The notes below the pieces were generated by a model. It was not told the DNA's origin and searched no databases. It was given only the letters and a program-made list of their open reading frames with translations. From the NCBI RefSeq assembly GCF_040544485.1, contig NZ_JBDZDV010000001.1, positions 744,001 to 808,000 of the forward strand: a stretch of DNA of 64,000 nt, read 5' to 3'. Source of the DNA: Lacicoccus halitifaciens (GTDB lineage: Bacteria; Bacillota; Bacilli; Staphylococcales; Salinicoccaceae). Numbering within the stretch: position 1 is the stretch's first letter; every line of letters starts with the position of its first letter. Shown piece after piece: positions 25,952-34,310 of this stretch. The position numbers were made by a program, and so were the translations under genes.

Positions 25952-26953
25952 TTATTTTTTCACTGCTTCCCCTACAAACGGCATTAGTTCCCTAAGGTCC
26001 TTGCCGACCTGTGTGATCGGGTGGTTGTACTCCTGGTTATTGATTGCATTGTATCTTGGACGGCCCGCCTGGTTTTCAAGCACCCAGTCTTTTGCGAAGC
26101 TTCCGTCCTGGATTTCCGTCAGGATTTCCTTCATGCGCGCTTTAGTGTCGTCGTTGACCACTCTCGGTCCGCTGACGAAGTCACCCCACTGCGCTGTATC
26201 GGAAATCGAGTAGCGCATGTTTTCAAGGCCGCCTTCATACATCAGGTCGACGATCAGTTTCAATTCGTGCAGACATTCGAAGTATGCCACTTCCGGCTGG
26301 TAGCCTGCATCCGTCAGCGTTTCGAATCCTGCTTTGACAAGTGAAGTCATGCCGCCGCATAATACTGCCTGCTCACCGAACAAGTCGGTTTCAGTCTCTT
26401 CCTGGAATGTTGTCTGAAGGATGCCTGCCCTGCCTGCACCGATGCCGCCTGCATAAGCCATCGCCACCTGTGTCGCATTTCCTGTGACATCCTGATAGAT
26501 TCCGTACAGTGCCGGAACGCCCGCTTCTTCCTGGTAAGTCCTGCGTACGAGGTGCCCCGGTCCTTTCGGCGCAACGAGGAATACATCGACATCTTCCCTC
26601 GGTACGATCTGACTGAAGTGGATGTTGAAACCATGCGCGAAAGCGAGTGCGCTGTTCGGCTTCATGTTATCTTTTATGCTTTCGTTGTAAACTTTCGCCT
26701 GATGTTCGTCGGGAAGTAAAATCATCGTGACATCCGCATCTTTAACTGCGTCCGCTACCGCTTTGACTTCGAAGCCGTCTTCTTGTGCCTGATCAAAGGA
26801 TTTACCTTTTCTTAGACCGATGATGACTTCATAGCCTGATTCTCTCAAGTTCTGTGCGTGGGCGTGGCCCTGCGAACCGTAACCAATGATGGCGATTTTT
26901 TTTCCGTTCAATACTGCTTGGTCAAGATCTTTGTCATAAAATACTTTAGTCAT
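25952..26953 (-). CDS. ilvC: Ketol-acid reductoisomerase
   Basis: A 333-residue class I enzyme converting acetolactate or acetohydroxybutyrate to the dihydroxy acids with NADPH. The N-terminal Rossmann fold has IGYGSQGHAHAQNLRES, followed by the PKGPGHLVRRTY stretch. Acidic metal ligands lie in the knotted C-terminal domain (DLFGEQAVLCGG). The spacing to ilvN is 30 bp. Confidence 0.98.
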   Translation of the reverse strand: MTKVFYDKDLDQAVLNGKKIAIIGYGSQGHAHAQNLRESGYEVIIGLRKGKSFDQAQEDGFEVKAVADAVKDADVTMILLPDEHQAKVYNESIKDNMKPNSALAFAHGFNIHFSQIVPREDVDVFLVAPKGPGHLVRRTYQEEAGVPALYGIYQDVTGNATQVAMAYAGGIGAGRAGILQTTFQEETETDLFGEQAVLCGGMTSLVKAGFETLTDAGYQPEVAYFECLHELKLIVDLMYEGGLENMRYSISDTAQWGDFVSGPRVVNDDTKARMKEILTEIQDGSFAKDWVLENQAGRPRYNAINNQEYNHPITQVGKDLRELMPFVGEAVKK

Positions 26954-26983
26954 AATAATTTTCTCCCTTTCATTCCTGTGAAT

Positions 26984-27502
26984 TTATACTATTAATGTTT
27001 GGTAATCCGAAATCTGTTTGCTCTGTGTGCCTCTGGTGAATGCTGTGATGCCTGTGCGTGAAAGTTCCTTGATGCCGTATGGCGTGAGGAGGTCAATCAA
27101 TGCCTCCACCTTATCCGGCTTCCCGGTCACTTCCACAATCAGGGAATTCTTTGAAATATCGAGTATCCTTGCACGGAAGGGCTCCACGATGCCGCTTATT
27201 TCGGAACGGCTCTGCGGTGTCGCCACCACTTTGATGAGGCACAATTCCCTGGCCACCTTATTATGGTGGGTGATGTCGTTCACTTTCAGGACATCGATCT
27301 GCTTATGAAGCTGCTTCGTCAGCTGCTCCACTTTGCGCTCTTCTTCGACGTCCACCACGAAAGTGATCTTGGAGATGCCCTCCTGTTCCGTCCCGCCTAC
27401 TGTGATACTTTCAATATTGAAGCCGCGTCTTGACAGTAAGCCGGTCACACGGTTCAGAACCCCGCTGGAGTTCTGCACCGTTGCCGTAATTATTCTTCGC
27501 AT
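26984..27502 (-). CDS. ilvN: Acetolactate synthase small (regulatory) subunit
   Basis: A 172-residue protein with an N-terminal ACT domain (NSSGVLNRVTGLLSRRGFNI) and the ALS_ss_C domain. It binds valine or related effectors and activates IlvB. It overlaps the end of ilvB by 13 bp, which suggests coupled translation. Confidence 0.97.
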   Translation of the reverse strand: MRRIITATVQNSSGVLNRVTGLLSRRGFNIESITVGGTEQEGISKITFVVDVEEERKVEQLTKQLHKQIDVLKVNDITHHNKVARELCLIKVVATPQSRSEISGIVEPFRARILDISKNSLIVEVTGKPDKVEALIDLLTPYGIKELSRTGITAFTRGTQSKQISDYQTLIV

Positions 27503-29235
27503 GGTTTCACTCCTATCATTTCATGGTTCCCCTTGCCCGGCGCAACCATCGGGAATACAAGGTCCAGTTTGACGATGCGCGCATCGATCAGGGCAGGGCC
27601 GTCATGCTCGAATGCTTTCCTCAATGTTTCCCTGACTTTGCTTTCTTCCGTTACCTGGAAAGTTTCTGCACCGAAAGCTTCTCCAAGCTTCACGAAGTCC
27701 GGGTTGTTGTCGAGGAGTGACTCGGAATAGCGTTCTTCGTAGAACTTCTCCTGCCACTGCCTCACCATGCCAAGCGCCTCGTTGTTGACGATGACCACTT
27801 TGACCGGCAGGTTGTAATGCTTCAGTGTCTGCATTTCCTGCATCGTCATCTGGAATCCGCCGTCACCGACGATCGCCACCACGGTATCATCCCTGCTGCC
27901 GAGTTGTGCACCGATGGCTGCCGGCAGGCCGAAGCCCATCGTGCCGAGGCCTCCGCTTGTGACGAACCGGTTGGCTGCGTCGAATTTATAGAACTGCGCC
28001 GCCCACATCTGGTGCTGGCCGACATCCGTCGTGACGATTGCCCGGCCTTCGGTTTCTTCATATATTTGTTCGATCAGCCACTGAGGTGATATCAAATCAT
28101 CGCTGCGTTCGTACCAGAATGGTGCATCGTTTTTATTTTTCATTACTTTCTCATACCACTCGGAATGGTCTTCGCAGTCCACTTCCGTTTTGTTCATGCG
28201 TTTCAGTGCTTCTTTGGCATCCCCCACCACCGGGATGTGTGTTTCGATGTTCTTGCCGATTTCGGCCGGGTCGATGTCGATATGGGCCACTTTCGCATTT
28301 GGTGCGAAGTGCTGTATCGCACCGGTCAGCCTGTCATCGAACCTTGCACCGATGTTGATCAAGAGGTCTGCTTCATATATCGCCATGTTCGCTGCATATG
28401 ATCCATGCATGCCTGCCATGCCGAGGGACTGTTCGTGTGTGCCCGGGAATGTACCGAGGCCGAGCAGTGTCGTAGTGACGGGTATCCTGTACTTTTCAGC
28501 GAACTCGAGCAGATCTTCGGAAGCTTTTGCGAACTGCACGCCGGCACCTGAAAGGATGACCGGTTTTTTCGCTGTGCGCATCGCATCCATCAGACGCTTG
28601 ATCTGTAATGGGTTCGGGTTGATCGTCGGCTGGTATCCCGGAAGATGGAAGTCTGTTTCAAAGGCTTCCGTGACGATCTCCTGTGAGATGTTCTTCGGAA
28701 CATCGATCACCACCGGACCCGGTCTCCCTGTAGTGGCGATATGGAATGCTTCCCTTACGATTCTTGGTAAATCTTTGACATCCGTCACCTGGTAATTGTA
28801 CTTTGTGATCGGCGTGGTCAGACCGATGAGGTCCGCCTCCTGGAACGCATCAGTACCGATGACGGCTGTGGACACCTGTCCTGTGAAGACGACGATTGGA
28901 AGTGAATCCATCATCGCATCCGTGATGCCCGTGATCAGGTTTGTCGCACCCGGTCCGCTCGTCGCGATCACGACGCCCGGTTTCCCGGTGGTCCGCGCAT
29001 ATCCTTCAGCTGCGTGGATCAAACCTTGTTCATGTCTGCATAAAATGTGATTGAATGATGCATTGCTCTTGTGGAGTGCATCATAAATGGGCAGTACAGC
29101 ACCTCCAGGATAGCCGAATACTGTATCCACATTTTGATTATCCAACGCCTCAATCAAGACATCGGCACCTGTCATAAAATCCTCTTCAACTCTGCTATTC
29201 AACTGCGCCTCTTTTATTGCCAGTTCTGTCTTCAT
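27490..29235 (-). CDS. ilvB: Acetolactate synthase large subunit
   Basis: A 581-residue thiamine diphosphate enzyme that joins two pyruvates, or pyruvate and 2-oxobutyrate. The N-terminal catalytic Glu lies in CRHEQGLIHAAEGYA, and the TPP/Mg motif runs from GDGGFQMTMQEM to VIVNNEALGM. The start ATG has AGGAGGTC 6 nt upstream, just after the T-box leader. It is the first gene of the T-box-controlled ilv-leu operon. Confidence 0.98.
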   Translation of the reverse strand: MKTELAIKEAQLNSRVEEDFMTGADVLIEALDNQNVDTVFGYPGGAVLPIYDALHKSNASFNHILCRHEQGLIHAAEGYARTTGKPGVVIATSGPGATNLITGITDAMMDSLPIVVFTGQVSTAVIGTDAFQEADLIGLTTPITKYNYQVTDVKDLPRIVREAFHIATTGRPGPVVIDVPKNISQEIVTEAFETDFHLPGYQPTINPNPLQIKRLMDAMRTAKKPVILSGAGVQFAKASEDLLEFAEKYRIPVTTTLLGLGTFPGTHEQSLGMAGMHGSYAANMAIYEADLLINIGARFDDRLTGAIQHFAPNAKVAHIDIDPAEIGKNIETHIPVVGDAKEALKRMNKTEVDCEDHSEWYEKVMKNKNDAPFWYERSDDLISPQWLIEQIYEETEGRAIVTTDVGQHQMWAAQFYKFDAANRFVTSGGLGTMGFGLPAAIGAQLGSRDDTVVAIVGDGGFQMTMQEMQTLKHYNLPVKVVIVNNEALGMVRQWQEKFYEERYSESLLDNNPDFVKLGEAFGAETFQVTEESKVRETLRKAFEHDGPALIDARIVKLDLVFPMVAPGKGNHEMIGVKPCEE

Positions 29236-29277
29236 TGATAAGACCTCCTCATTTCATTCAATCACTTTTATTAAAAT

Positions 29278-29677
29278 AAAAAACTCTTTTCCACCCACTG
29301 CTACAAAGTAACAATGGGGAGAAAAGAGCTCACTCACGGTACCACCCATTTTTGCCGGCACCTCACGGTACCGGCCTTATGGACTGCATGATAAGAGGGG
29401 TAAATGTTAATAAGGAGTTAATTTTATGGCGGTCATTCCATTTAATTTATCACTTACCATGCAGTCCGTTAATAACGGGTGGGACGCACCCGGCTGATCC
29501 TAATAAGTATGAACCTTTCAGAACAGCACTCAGGGATGAGCATAAAGTTTATATTGATCTGGGCTTTCAGCCGGGTCCCATTCTCTTTAAATCAATACGG
29601 CAAACTTTAAATTCCCTTCAAAGCTTTGTAGATTATTCAGTTTTGAATTAATCTGATATTTCTGTGATATGATGTTG
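29278..29677 (-). promoter_or_regulatory. T-box leader of ilvB-leu-ilvA operon
   Basis: On the minus strand the leader contains the T-box core GGGTGGTACCGTGAG (about 29333-29350). It is followed by a terminator hairpin whose arms CTCTTTTCTCCCCATTG and CAGTGGGTGGAAAAGAG end in TTTTTT (29278-29330). Upstream there is a stem I-like element whose base pairs TGGGAC with GTCCCA (29484-29580) and encloses CCGGCTGA/TCAGCCGG. Uncharged tRNA would stabilise the alternative antiterminator. The specifier is uncertain: ATC (Ile) at 29496-29498 is one candidate. An extra perfect helix GGACTGCATG/CATGCAGTCC (29381-29390 and 29458-29467) encloses a 67-nt insert. Confidence 0.85.
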
Positions 29678-29683
29678 AGAGTT

Positions 29684-29712
29684 ATATTACAGCCTTTTGG
29701 CGTAAAAATCAA
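29684..29712 (-). promoter_or_regulatory. Promoter of the T-box-ilvB transcript
   Basis: On the minus strand TTGATT (29707-29712) is separated by 17 nt from TAATAT (29684-29689), just before the T-box leader begins. Confidence 0.65.
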
Positions 29713-29734
29713 CCTTTTCACAAAGATTTTTTTA

Positions 29735-29770
29735 AATTGTCTAAATCTTTTGTATTTGAAAACGATTACA
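29735..29770 (-). promoter_or_regulatory. Candidate cre (CcpA) and weak CodY box upstream of ilvB promoter
   Basis: TGAAAACGATTACA at 29757-29770 is a full match to the cre consensus TGWAANCGNTNWCA, lying about 45-60 bp upstream of the -35. In Bacillus subtilis CcpA activates ilv-leu from an upstream cre. AATTGTCTAAATCTT at 29735-29749 matches the CodY motif at 11 of 15 positions and is the weaker call. Confidence 0.55.
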
Positions 29771-29864
29771 ACCTTGATGTGATGCATTGTTCGGTTTTTT
29801 AAATTTTTTTAAAGTTTTTTCATGGATATATGAGGCTGCCGGATAAAAATATACACACAGCATA

Positions 29865-29897
29865 TAAAAAACCCGGACGATTAAATTCGTCCGGGTT
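29865..29897 (-). terminator. Intrinsic terminator of ilvD
   Basis: CCCGGACGAATTTAATCGTCCGGG read on the minus strand, followed by TTTTTT, 14 bp after the ilvD stop. It separates the BASS-ilvD unit from the T-box-controlled unit. Confidence 0.88.
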
Positions 29898-29909
29898 CTT
29901 TGATCATAT

Positions 29910-31619
29910 TTATCTTTGGTTGATGTCATCCCTGTTGAAGAAATCCGTCACTGCTCCGAGTGAGGAATGGGAGACGATATGTGCATACTTTCCGAGCACG
30001 CCTTTTTTATACAGCGGCGGCAGTTCGAGTTCATCTGCACGTGCCTTCATTTCCTCAGGGGAAACATTCATCGTGATATTCTTCATATCCTGGTCGATCG
30101 TCACAAGGTCACCTGTCTTGACGAGTGCAATCGGGCCGCCTTCCTGTGCTTCAGGCGCAATGTGGCCCACGACGAGGCCGCGTGTGCCGCCGGAGAATCT
30201 GCCGTCGGTGAGAAGTGCGACGTCTTCGCCGAGACCTTTCCCTGAAATCAGGCTGGACAGCGAAAGCATCTCGGGCATGCCCGGTCCGCCTTTCGGACCG
30301 ACATAGCGTACGATGACGACATCGCCCTTTTCGACTTCATTGGCCATCACCGCATCGATCGCCTCCTGCTCCGTATTGAACACTTTGGCCGGCCCCTCAT
30401 GGCGGCGGACCTGGACGCCCGATACTTTGGCGACCGCGCCTAATGGTGCAAGGTTGCCTTTCAGTACGATGAGAGGACCATCCGCACGCTTCGGTCTTTC
30501 AAGCGGCAGGATGACATCCTGTCCTTCTTTCAGAGGTTCGACTTCCTCGAGGTTCTCGGCAATAGTCTTGCCGGTCACCGTCAGGCAGTCGCCGTGGATC
30601 AGGCCGTTTTCATACAGATACTTCATTACGCCCTGCACACCGCCGACATTGTAAAGATCCTGGAAGACATATTTACCGCTCGGCTTCAGGTCCGCCAGAT
30701 GCGGCACTTTCTCCTGCATGACGTTGAAGTCATCGATGGTCAGTTCCACTTCGGCCGCATGCGCAATGGCAAGCAGATGCAGGATTGCGTTCGTGGAGCC
30801 GCCGAGGGCATAGATGACGGTGATTGCATTTTCAAATGCTTCTTTCGTCAGGATGTCTTTTGGATAGATGTCTTTTTCAAGCAGGTTCAAAACGGCTTTG
30901 CCCGCTTCATATACATCCTGCTCCTTATCTTTGGAAGCAGCAGGGTTCGAAGACGACCCCGGCAGGCTCATGCCCATCGCTTCCAGGGCTGCAGCCATGG
31001 TGTTTGCCGTGTACATGCCGCCGCAGCCGCCCGGTCCCGGACAGCCGTTGCATTCGATTGCCTTCAATTCCTCGTCATCGATCTCGCCGTTGTTCCATTT
31101 GCCGATACCTTCAAAAACACTGACCAGGTCGATGTCTTCACCCTTGTGCTTACCCGGTGCGATCGTTCCGCCGTAGACGAATACGGCAGGGACGTTGAGG
31201 TTCGCCATTGCGATGGCACAGCCCGGCATGTTTTTATCACAGCCGCCGATCGCGACAAGTGCATCAAGGTTCTGCCCGCCGACCATCGTTTCGATCGAAT
31301 CCGCGATGATGTCCCTTGAAGGCAGTGAAAAACGCATACCCTGCGTGCCCATTGCGATGCCGTCCGCGACAGTGATCGTGTTGAACTGTATCGGTACACC
31401 GCCTGAGGTGCTGACACCTTCTTTTGCAAATTGCGCCAGGTCATTCAGATGGATGTTGCACGGCGTCGTCTCCGCCCAGTTGCTTGCGACACCGATCTGC
31501 GGCATCTGGAATTTCTCGTCGGTGAAGCCGACCGCCCTGAGCATCGCACGGTTCGGTGCCTTGACGTTGCTTTCTGTGTAGACTTTACTGTTGATTCTGA
31601 GATCTTTTTTCTCTGACAT
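29910..31619 (-). CDS. ilvD: Dihydroxy-acid dehydratase
   Basis: A 569-residue Fe-S enzyme giving 2-oxoisovalerate and 2-oxo-3-methylvalerate from the dihydroxy acids. Cluster cysteines are seen in TTPCNIHLNDLA, IGGCDKNMPGC and CNGCPGPGGCGGMYTANTM. AAGGCGGG precedes the ATG. The gene lies 16 bp after a BASS-family transporter gene and is the end of that unit, separated from ilvB by a terminator and the T-box leader. Confidence 0.98.
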   Translation of the reverse strand: MSEKKDLRINSKVYTESNVKAPNRAMLRAVGFTDEKFQMPQIGVASNWAETTPCNIHLNDLAQFAKEGVSTSGGVPIQFNTITVADGIAMGTQGMRFSLPSRDIIADSIETMVGGQNLDALVAIGGCDKNMPGCAIAMANLNVPAVFVYGGTIAPGKHKGEDIDLVSVFEGIGKWNNGEIDDEELKAIECNGCPGPGGCGGMYTANTMAAALEAMGMSLPGSSSNPAASKDKEQDVYEAGKAVLNLLEKDIYPKDILTKEAFENAITVIYALGGSTNAILHLLAIAHAAEVELTIDDFNVMQEKVPHLADLKPSGKYVFQDLYNVGGVQGVMKYLYENGLIHGDCLTVTGKTIAENLEEVEPLKEGQDVILPLERPKRADGPLIVLKGNLAPLGAVAKVSGVQVRRHEGPAKVFNTEQEAIDAVMANEVEKGDVVIVRYVGPKGGPGMPEMLSLSSLISGKGLGEDVALLTDGRFSGGTRGLVVGHIAPEAQEGGPIALVKTGDLVTIDQDMKNITMNVSPEEMKARADELELPPLYKKGVLGKYAHIVSHSSLGAVTDFFNRDDINQR

Positions 31620-31635
31620 GAATTTTCCCGCCTTT

Positions 31636-32619
31636 TTAAGTGATTATTTCTTCTGTCTGTCCTGTTTCTTTTTGTGCCTCTGTTCCTTCTTCATCATTCT
31701 TGATTTTGCTCATCCAGTTTGCAACGAGTGAACCTGATATGTTGTGCCATACCGAGAAGATCGCACCCGGAACTGCTGCGATCGGTGAAAAATGCGCGGT
31801 CGCAAGCGTCGCCGCAAGCCCTGAGTTCTGCATGCCCACTTCGATGGAGACCGCTTTCTGGTCCTGAACTTTGAAGTTCAGCACTTTTCCGAGCAGGAAG
31901 CCTGCAGCATAACCGAGCAGGTTGTGCAGGATGACGACTGCGAAAATCAGCAGTCCGGTCTCGATGATGTTCTGGACGTTCGTCGAGACGACGGCTGCAA
32001 TTACACCGATTATACCAATAACCGACACTAATGGTAAAACACCCACCACTTTTTCCACGCGCTCACCGAGCAGATAGTTGACGAATATGCCCAGCACGAC
32101 CGGTATCAATACGATCTGAACTATGGAGATGAACATCGCCATGAACGACACCGGCAGCAGTGCACTCGCAAGCAGCAGTGTCAGCATCGGCGTGATGACC
32201 GGTGCAAGCAGTGTGGAGATGGATGTCGCCGCAATGGAGACCGCGACGTTACCCTTGGCAAGGAAAGTCATGACGTTGGATGACGTCCCGCCCGGTGTAC
32301 ACCCGACCAGTATCACACCGATCGCGATTTCTGCCGGCAGCTGGAATGCCCATACCAGCAATATCGAGATGAGCGGCATGATCGTATACTGCGCGAGCAC
32401 AGTTACAAGGACTGGCTTCGGCGCCTTGACGACCTGCTTGAAGTCGCTGAGCTTCAAAGTGAGCCCCATGCCGAACATGATGATTCCGAGCAGTATCGAA
32501 ATGTACGGTGCAATCCAGGTGAACCCTTCCGGTAAAACAAACGCGAGAACCGCAAAGACGAGTGCCCATACCGCGAAAGTGCTGCCCACGAACTGGCTGA
32601 AACGAATTAATGCATTCAT
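31636..32619 (-). CDS. BASS-family (bile acid:sodium symporter-type) transporter
   Basis: A 327-residue protein with nine or ten membrane helices. It shows the BASS signatures GMGLTLKLSDFK (about 51-62), VGCTPGGTSSNVMTFLAKG and EVGMQNSGLAATLA, whose conserved polar residues bind sodium. Characterised members carry bile acids, pantoate, pyruvate or other organic anions. Being 16 bp upstream of ilvD suggests transport of pyruvate, 2-oxo acids or another branched-chain pathway compound; this is inference. The start ATG has GGGG 8 nt upstream. Confidence 0.85.
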   Translation of the reverse strand: MNALIRFSQFVGSTFAVWALVFAVLAFVLPEGFTWIAPYISILLGIIMFGMGLTLKLSDFKQVVKAPKPVLVTVLAQYTIMPLISILLVWAFQLPAEIAIGVILVGCTPGGTSSNVMTFLAKGNVAVSIAATSISTLLAPVITPMLTLLLASALLPVSFMAMFISIVQIVLIPVVLGIFVNYLLGERVEKVVGVLPLVSVIGIIGVIAAVVSTNVQNIIETGLLIFAVVILHNLLGYAAGFLLGKVLNFKVQDQKAVSIEVGMQNSGLAATLATAHFSPIAAVPGAIFSVWHNISGSLVANWMSKIKNDEEGTEAQKETGQTEEIIT

Positions 32620-32670
32620 AACTGAAGACCCCATTCTATGTATATTCATTTAATAGCACTTATGATAACA

Positions 32671-32717
32671 AATTTTCAAAGAAGACAATAGCTTTATTTT
32701 TTAATTTTTAGAATGTT
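32671..32717 (-). promoter_or_regulatory. Two candidate CodY boxes before the BASS-ilvD unit
   Basis: AATTTTTAGAATGTT (32703-32717) matches the CodY motif AATTTTCWGAAAATT at 12 of 15 positions, and AATTTTCAAAGAAGA (32671-32685) at 11 of 15. They lie 52-98 bp upstream of the start. CodY represses branched-chain amino acid genes in Staphylococcus and Bacillus. Confidence 0.45.
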
Positions 32718-32831
32718 TCCATCTTTCCGTGAGTGGGGACAGTCATGCGGACTCTGATTTCATCGTGTTGGTACCGATTCCAAATGATACCGACTTTTTT
32801 GTAACAAATTGCACCGGTAAGGCATGTCAAT

Positions 32832-32856
32832 AAAAAAAGCCCGCACATGGCGGGCG
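32832..32856 (-). terminator. Terminator of the DUF4064-type gene
   Basis: GCCCGC and GCGGGC with a 5-nt loop, followed on the minus strand by seven T residues. Confidence 0.85.
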
Positions 32857-32862
32857 CATTCA

Positions 32863-33843
32863 TCATCTGTAATCGTCATTGTTGCGGCGGTCCACGTTCT
32901 GGCGGCGCTCTGTCGTTGCATCGCTTTCATAGCTGTAGTCCTTATCACGTCCGGAACGGCTGCGGTCATCATCGACTGCGAGGCCGTGCGTGCGCTTATA
33001 TTCCTCTTCAGTCACAGGTTCCACCGTGCTTTCGGAATCGATGTTGCCGTCCACGAAGCGGTCGTTCTCCCTCGTCTCCGTGTAATGGTCGCCTTCACTG
33101 ATCTTGTTGAACTGGCGGGTTTCCTCGATGTCGCTCCGACGGTCCCTCGTGTTGTCGTCCCTGTAGTCGCGGTCGGTCCGGACATCATCTCTGTCCCTGC
33201 CCCGGCTGCGGTCGGTTTCATATTCGCGCTCGCGTTCGTACTCCTGGCTGCGCGCATAATCACTCTGTCTGCCGCGGTCATCAAGATCACGGTCGTATCT
33301 TACAGGTCCGGCATTCGGGTCTTCAGAACGGTCCCTGATACCGCCGCGGTCCGCATCAAGCGGCTCCAGGTCATCACTTGTGATCACTTCATCCTTCCTC
33401 ACGAATAAAAGGATTGCTGCAATGATGAAGAATAAAGGTATGAGTCCTGTAATCACACCCAGTACGAGCGGTGCGGACAACAGCCCAGCAAGCAGCAGGA
33501 GGAACCCTGCCAAAATGCGGCGCCTCATGGTCAACAGCCCGAACAGGCCGAGTATCAGCGGCAGTGCCAGGTACAGCGCGAACATCCAGAAGCTGTTCAG
33601 AATCCCGATCATCATCTGGGACATTTCTTCTGCGCTCACACCATCAATATTCTGCATTTCTATCTGTTCCTGGGCGATCATGTTGATCTCATCAAGGAAT
33701 GCCTGATCGTTCACCGTCACCAGTGAGAAAAATAACAGGAATCCTGCGATGATAAGTAATCCGATCCATGCCAGCCAACCGAATATCTTCTCTGCAATAC
33801 GGCTCACCGGCCGTACAGTCTGTGTGTATTCTCGTCTAGCCAT
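32863..33843 (-). CDS. DUF4064-type membrane protein with long Arg/Asp-rich tail
   Basis: A 326-residue protein. About four membrane helices occupy residues 20-150, with a loop between the first two, resembling DUF4064 proteins of Staphylococcaceae. Residues 160-326 form a tail dominated by Arg, Asp, Glu, Tyr and Ser with repeated Arg-Asp pairs (DRSRGRDRDD, RDYRDDNTRDRR), which must be disordered and is probably cytoplasmic. Function is unknown. AGGAGGTC lies just before the ATG. It is a single gene bounded by its own terminator. Confidence 0.75.
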   Translation of the reverse strand: MARREYTQTVRPVSRIAEKIFGWLAWIGLLIIAGFLLFFSLVTVNDQAFLDEINMIAQEQIEMQNIDGVSAEEMSQMMIGILNSFWMFALYLALPLILGLFGLLTMRRRILAGFLLLLAGLLSAPLVLGVITGLIPLFFIIAAILLFVRKDEVITSDDLEPLDADRGGIRDRSEDPNAGPVRYDRDLDDRGRQSDYARSQEYEREREYETDRSRGRDRDDVRTDRDYRDDNTRDRRSDIEETRQFNKISEGDHYTETRENDRFVDGNIDSESTVEPVTEEEYKRTHGLAVDDDRSRSGRDKDYSYESDATTERRQNVDRRNNDDYR

Positions 33844-33973
33844 AGCGACCTCCTGTAAATATGTCTTTTAAAATCACTTCTTTAAACCATTACCCGTGAT
33901 CATATAATTTAATCACAAATGTTCTGCAATATATATTTAAAACTGCAGAAAACAAACGTGCAATCCGCGGCGG

Positions 33974-34249
33974 TCATGCCCTGATTATATCCTGGTCGCC
34001 GGCGTCTTTCAGCTGCCTGACCAGGGTGTAGGACTCAAGGCCGCTCTGCTCCTTGAATTCCCTGAAAAGCGTCTTCTCCCCGCTCTTCGAGGGCACGACT
34101 TCCTTGAAGGCCCTGTAGCGCCGTTTAAGTTCCGCCGCCGAAACCCCTTCATCATGGCCGTTCTCCACCGCTTCGAAGAATTCAACGACTTTCACGACTT
34201 CATCCGTCGTCCAGTCGGTATCCAATGGATAACTGTATTCCTGTGCCAT
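33974..34249 (-). CDS. UPF0223 family protein
   Basis: A 91-residue helical protein with the UPF0223 (YktA) pattern: YSYPLDTDWTTDEVVKVVEFF at the start (shown here as a run under 22; key residues Tyr, Pro, Trp and Thr) and VSAAELKRRYRAFKEVVPSK in the middle. Function unknown. GAGGTGA lies 6 nt before the ATG; a TTG two codons upstream would be too close to it. It lies after lpdA and that operon's terminator. Confidence 0.82.
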   Translation of the reverse strand: MAQEYSYPLDTDWTTDEVVKVVEFFEAVENGHDEGVSAAELKRRYRAFKEVVPSKSGEKTLFREFKEQSGLESYTLVRQLKDAGDQDIIRA

Positions 34250-34274
34250 CTTCAATCACCTCATAAAAATCAAA

Positions 34275-34305
34275 AATAAAAGGCGTCATAAAGACGCCTT
34301 GAAAT
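34275..34305 (-). terminator. Terminator of the pdhABCD operon
   Basis: AAGGCGTC and GACGCCTT (34280-34300) with a 5-nt loop and a T-rich tail on the minus strand, directly after lpdA. Confidence 0.85.
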
Positions 34306-34310
34306 TTATA

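Noticed and set aside
32863..33700. Plus-strand frames opposite the DUF4064-type gene as a membrane protein
   Set aside because: The minus-strand gene has AGGAGGT, a normal start and a terminator; the plus frames have none of these.
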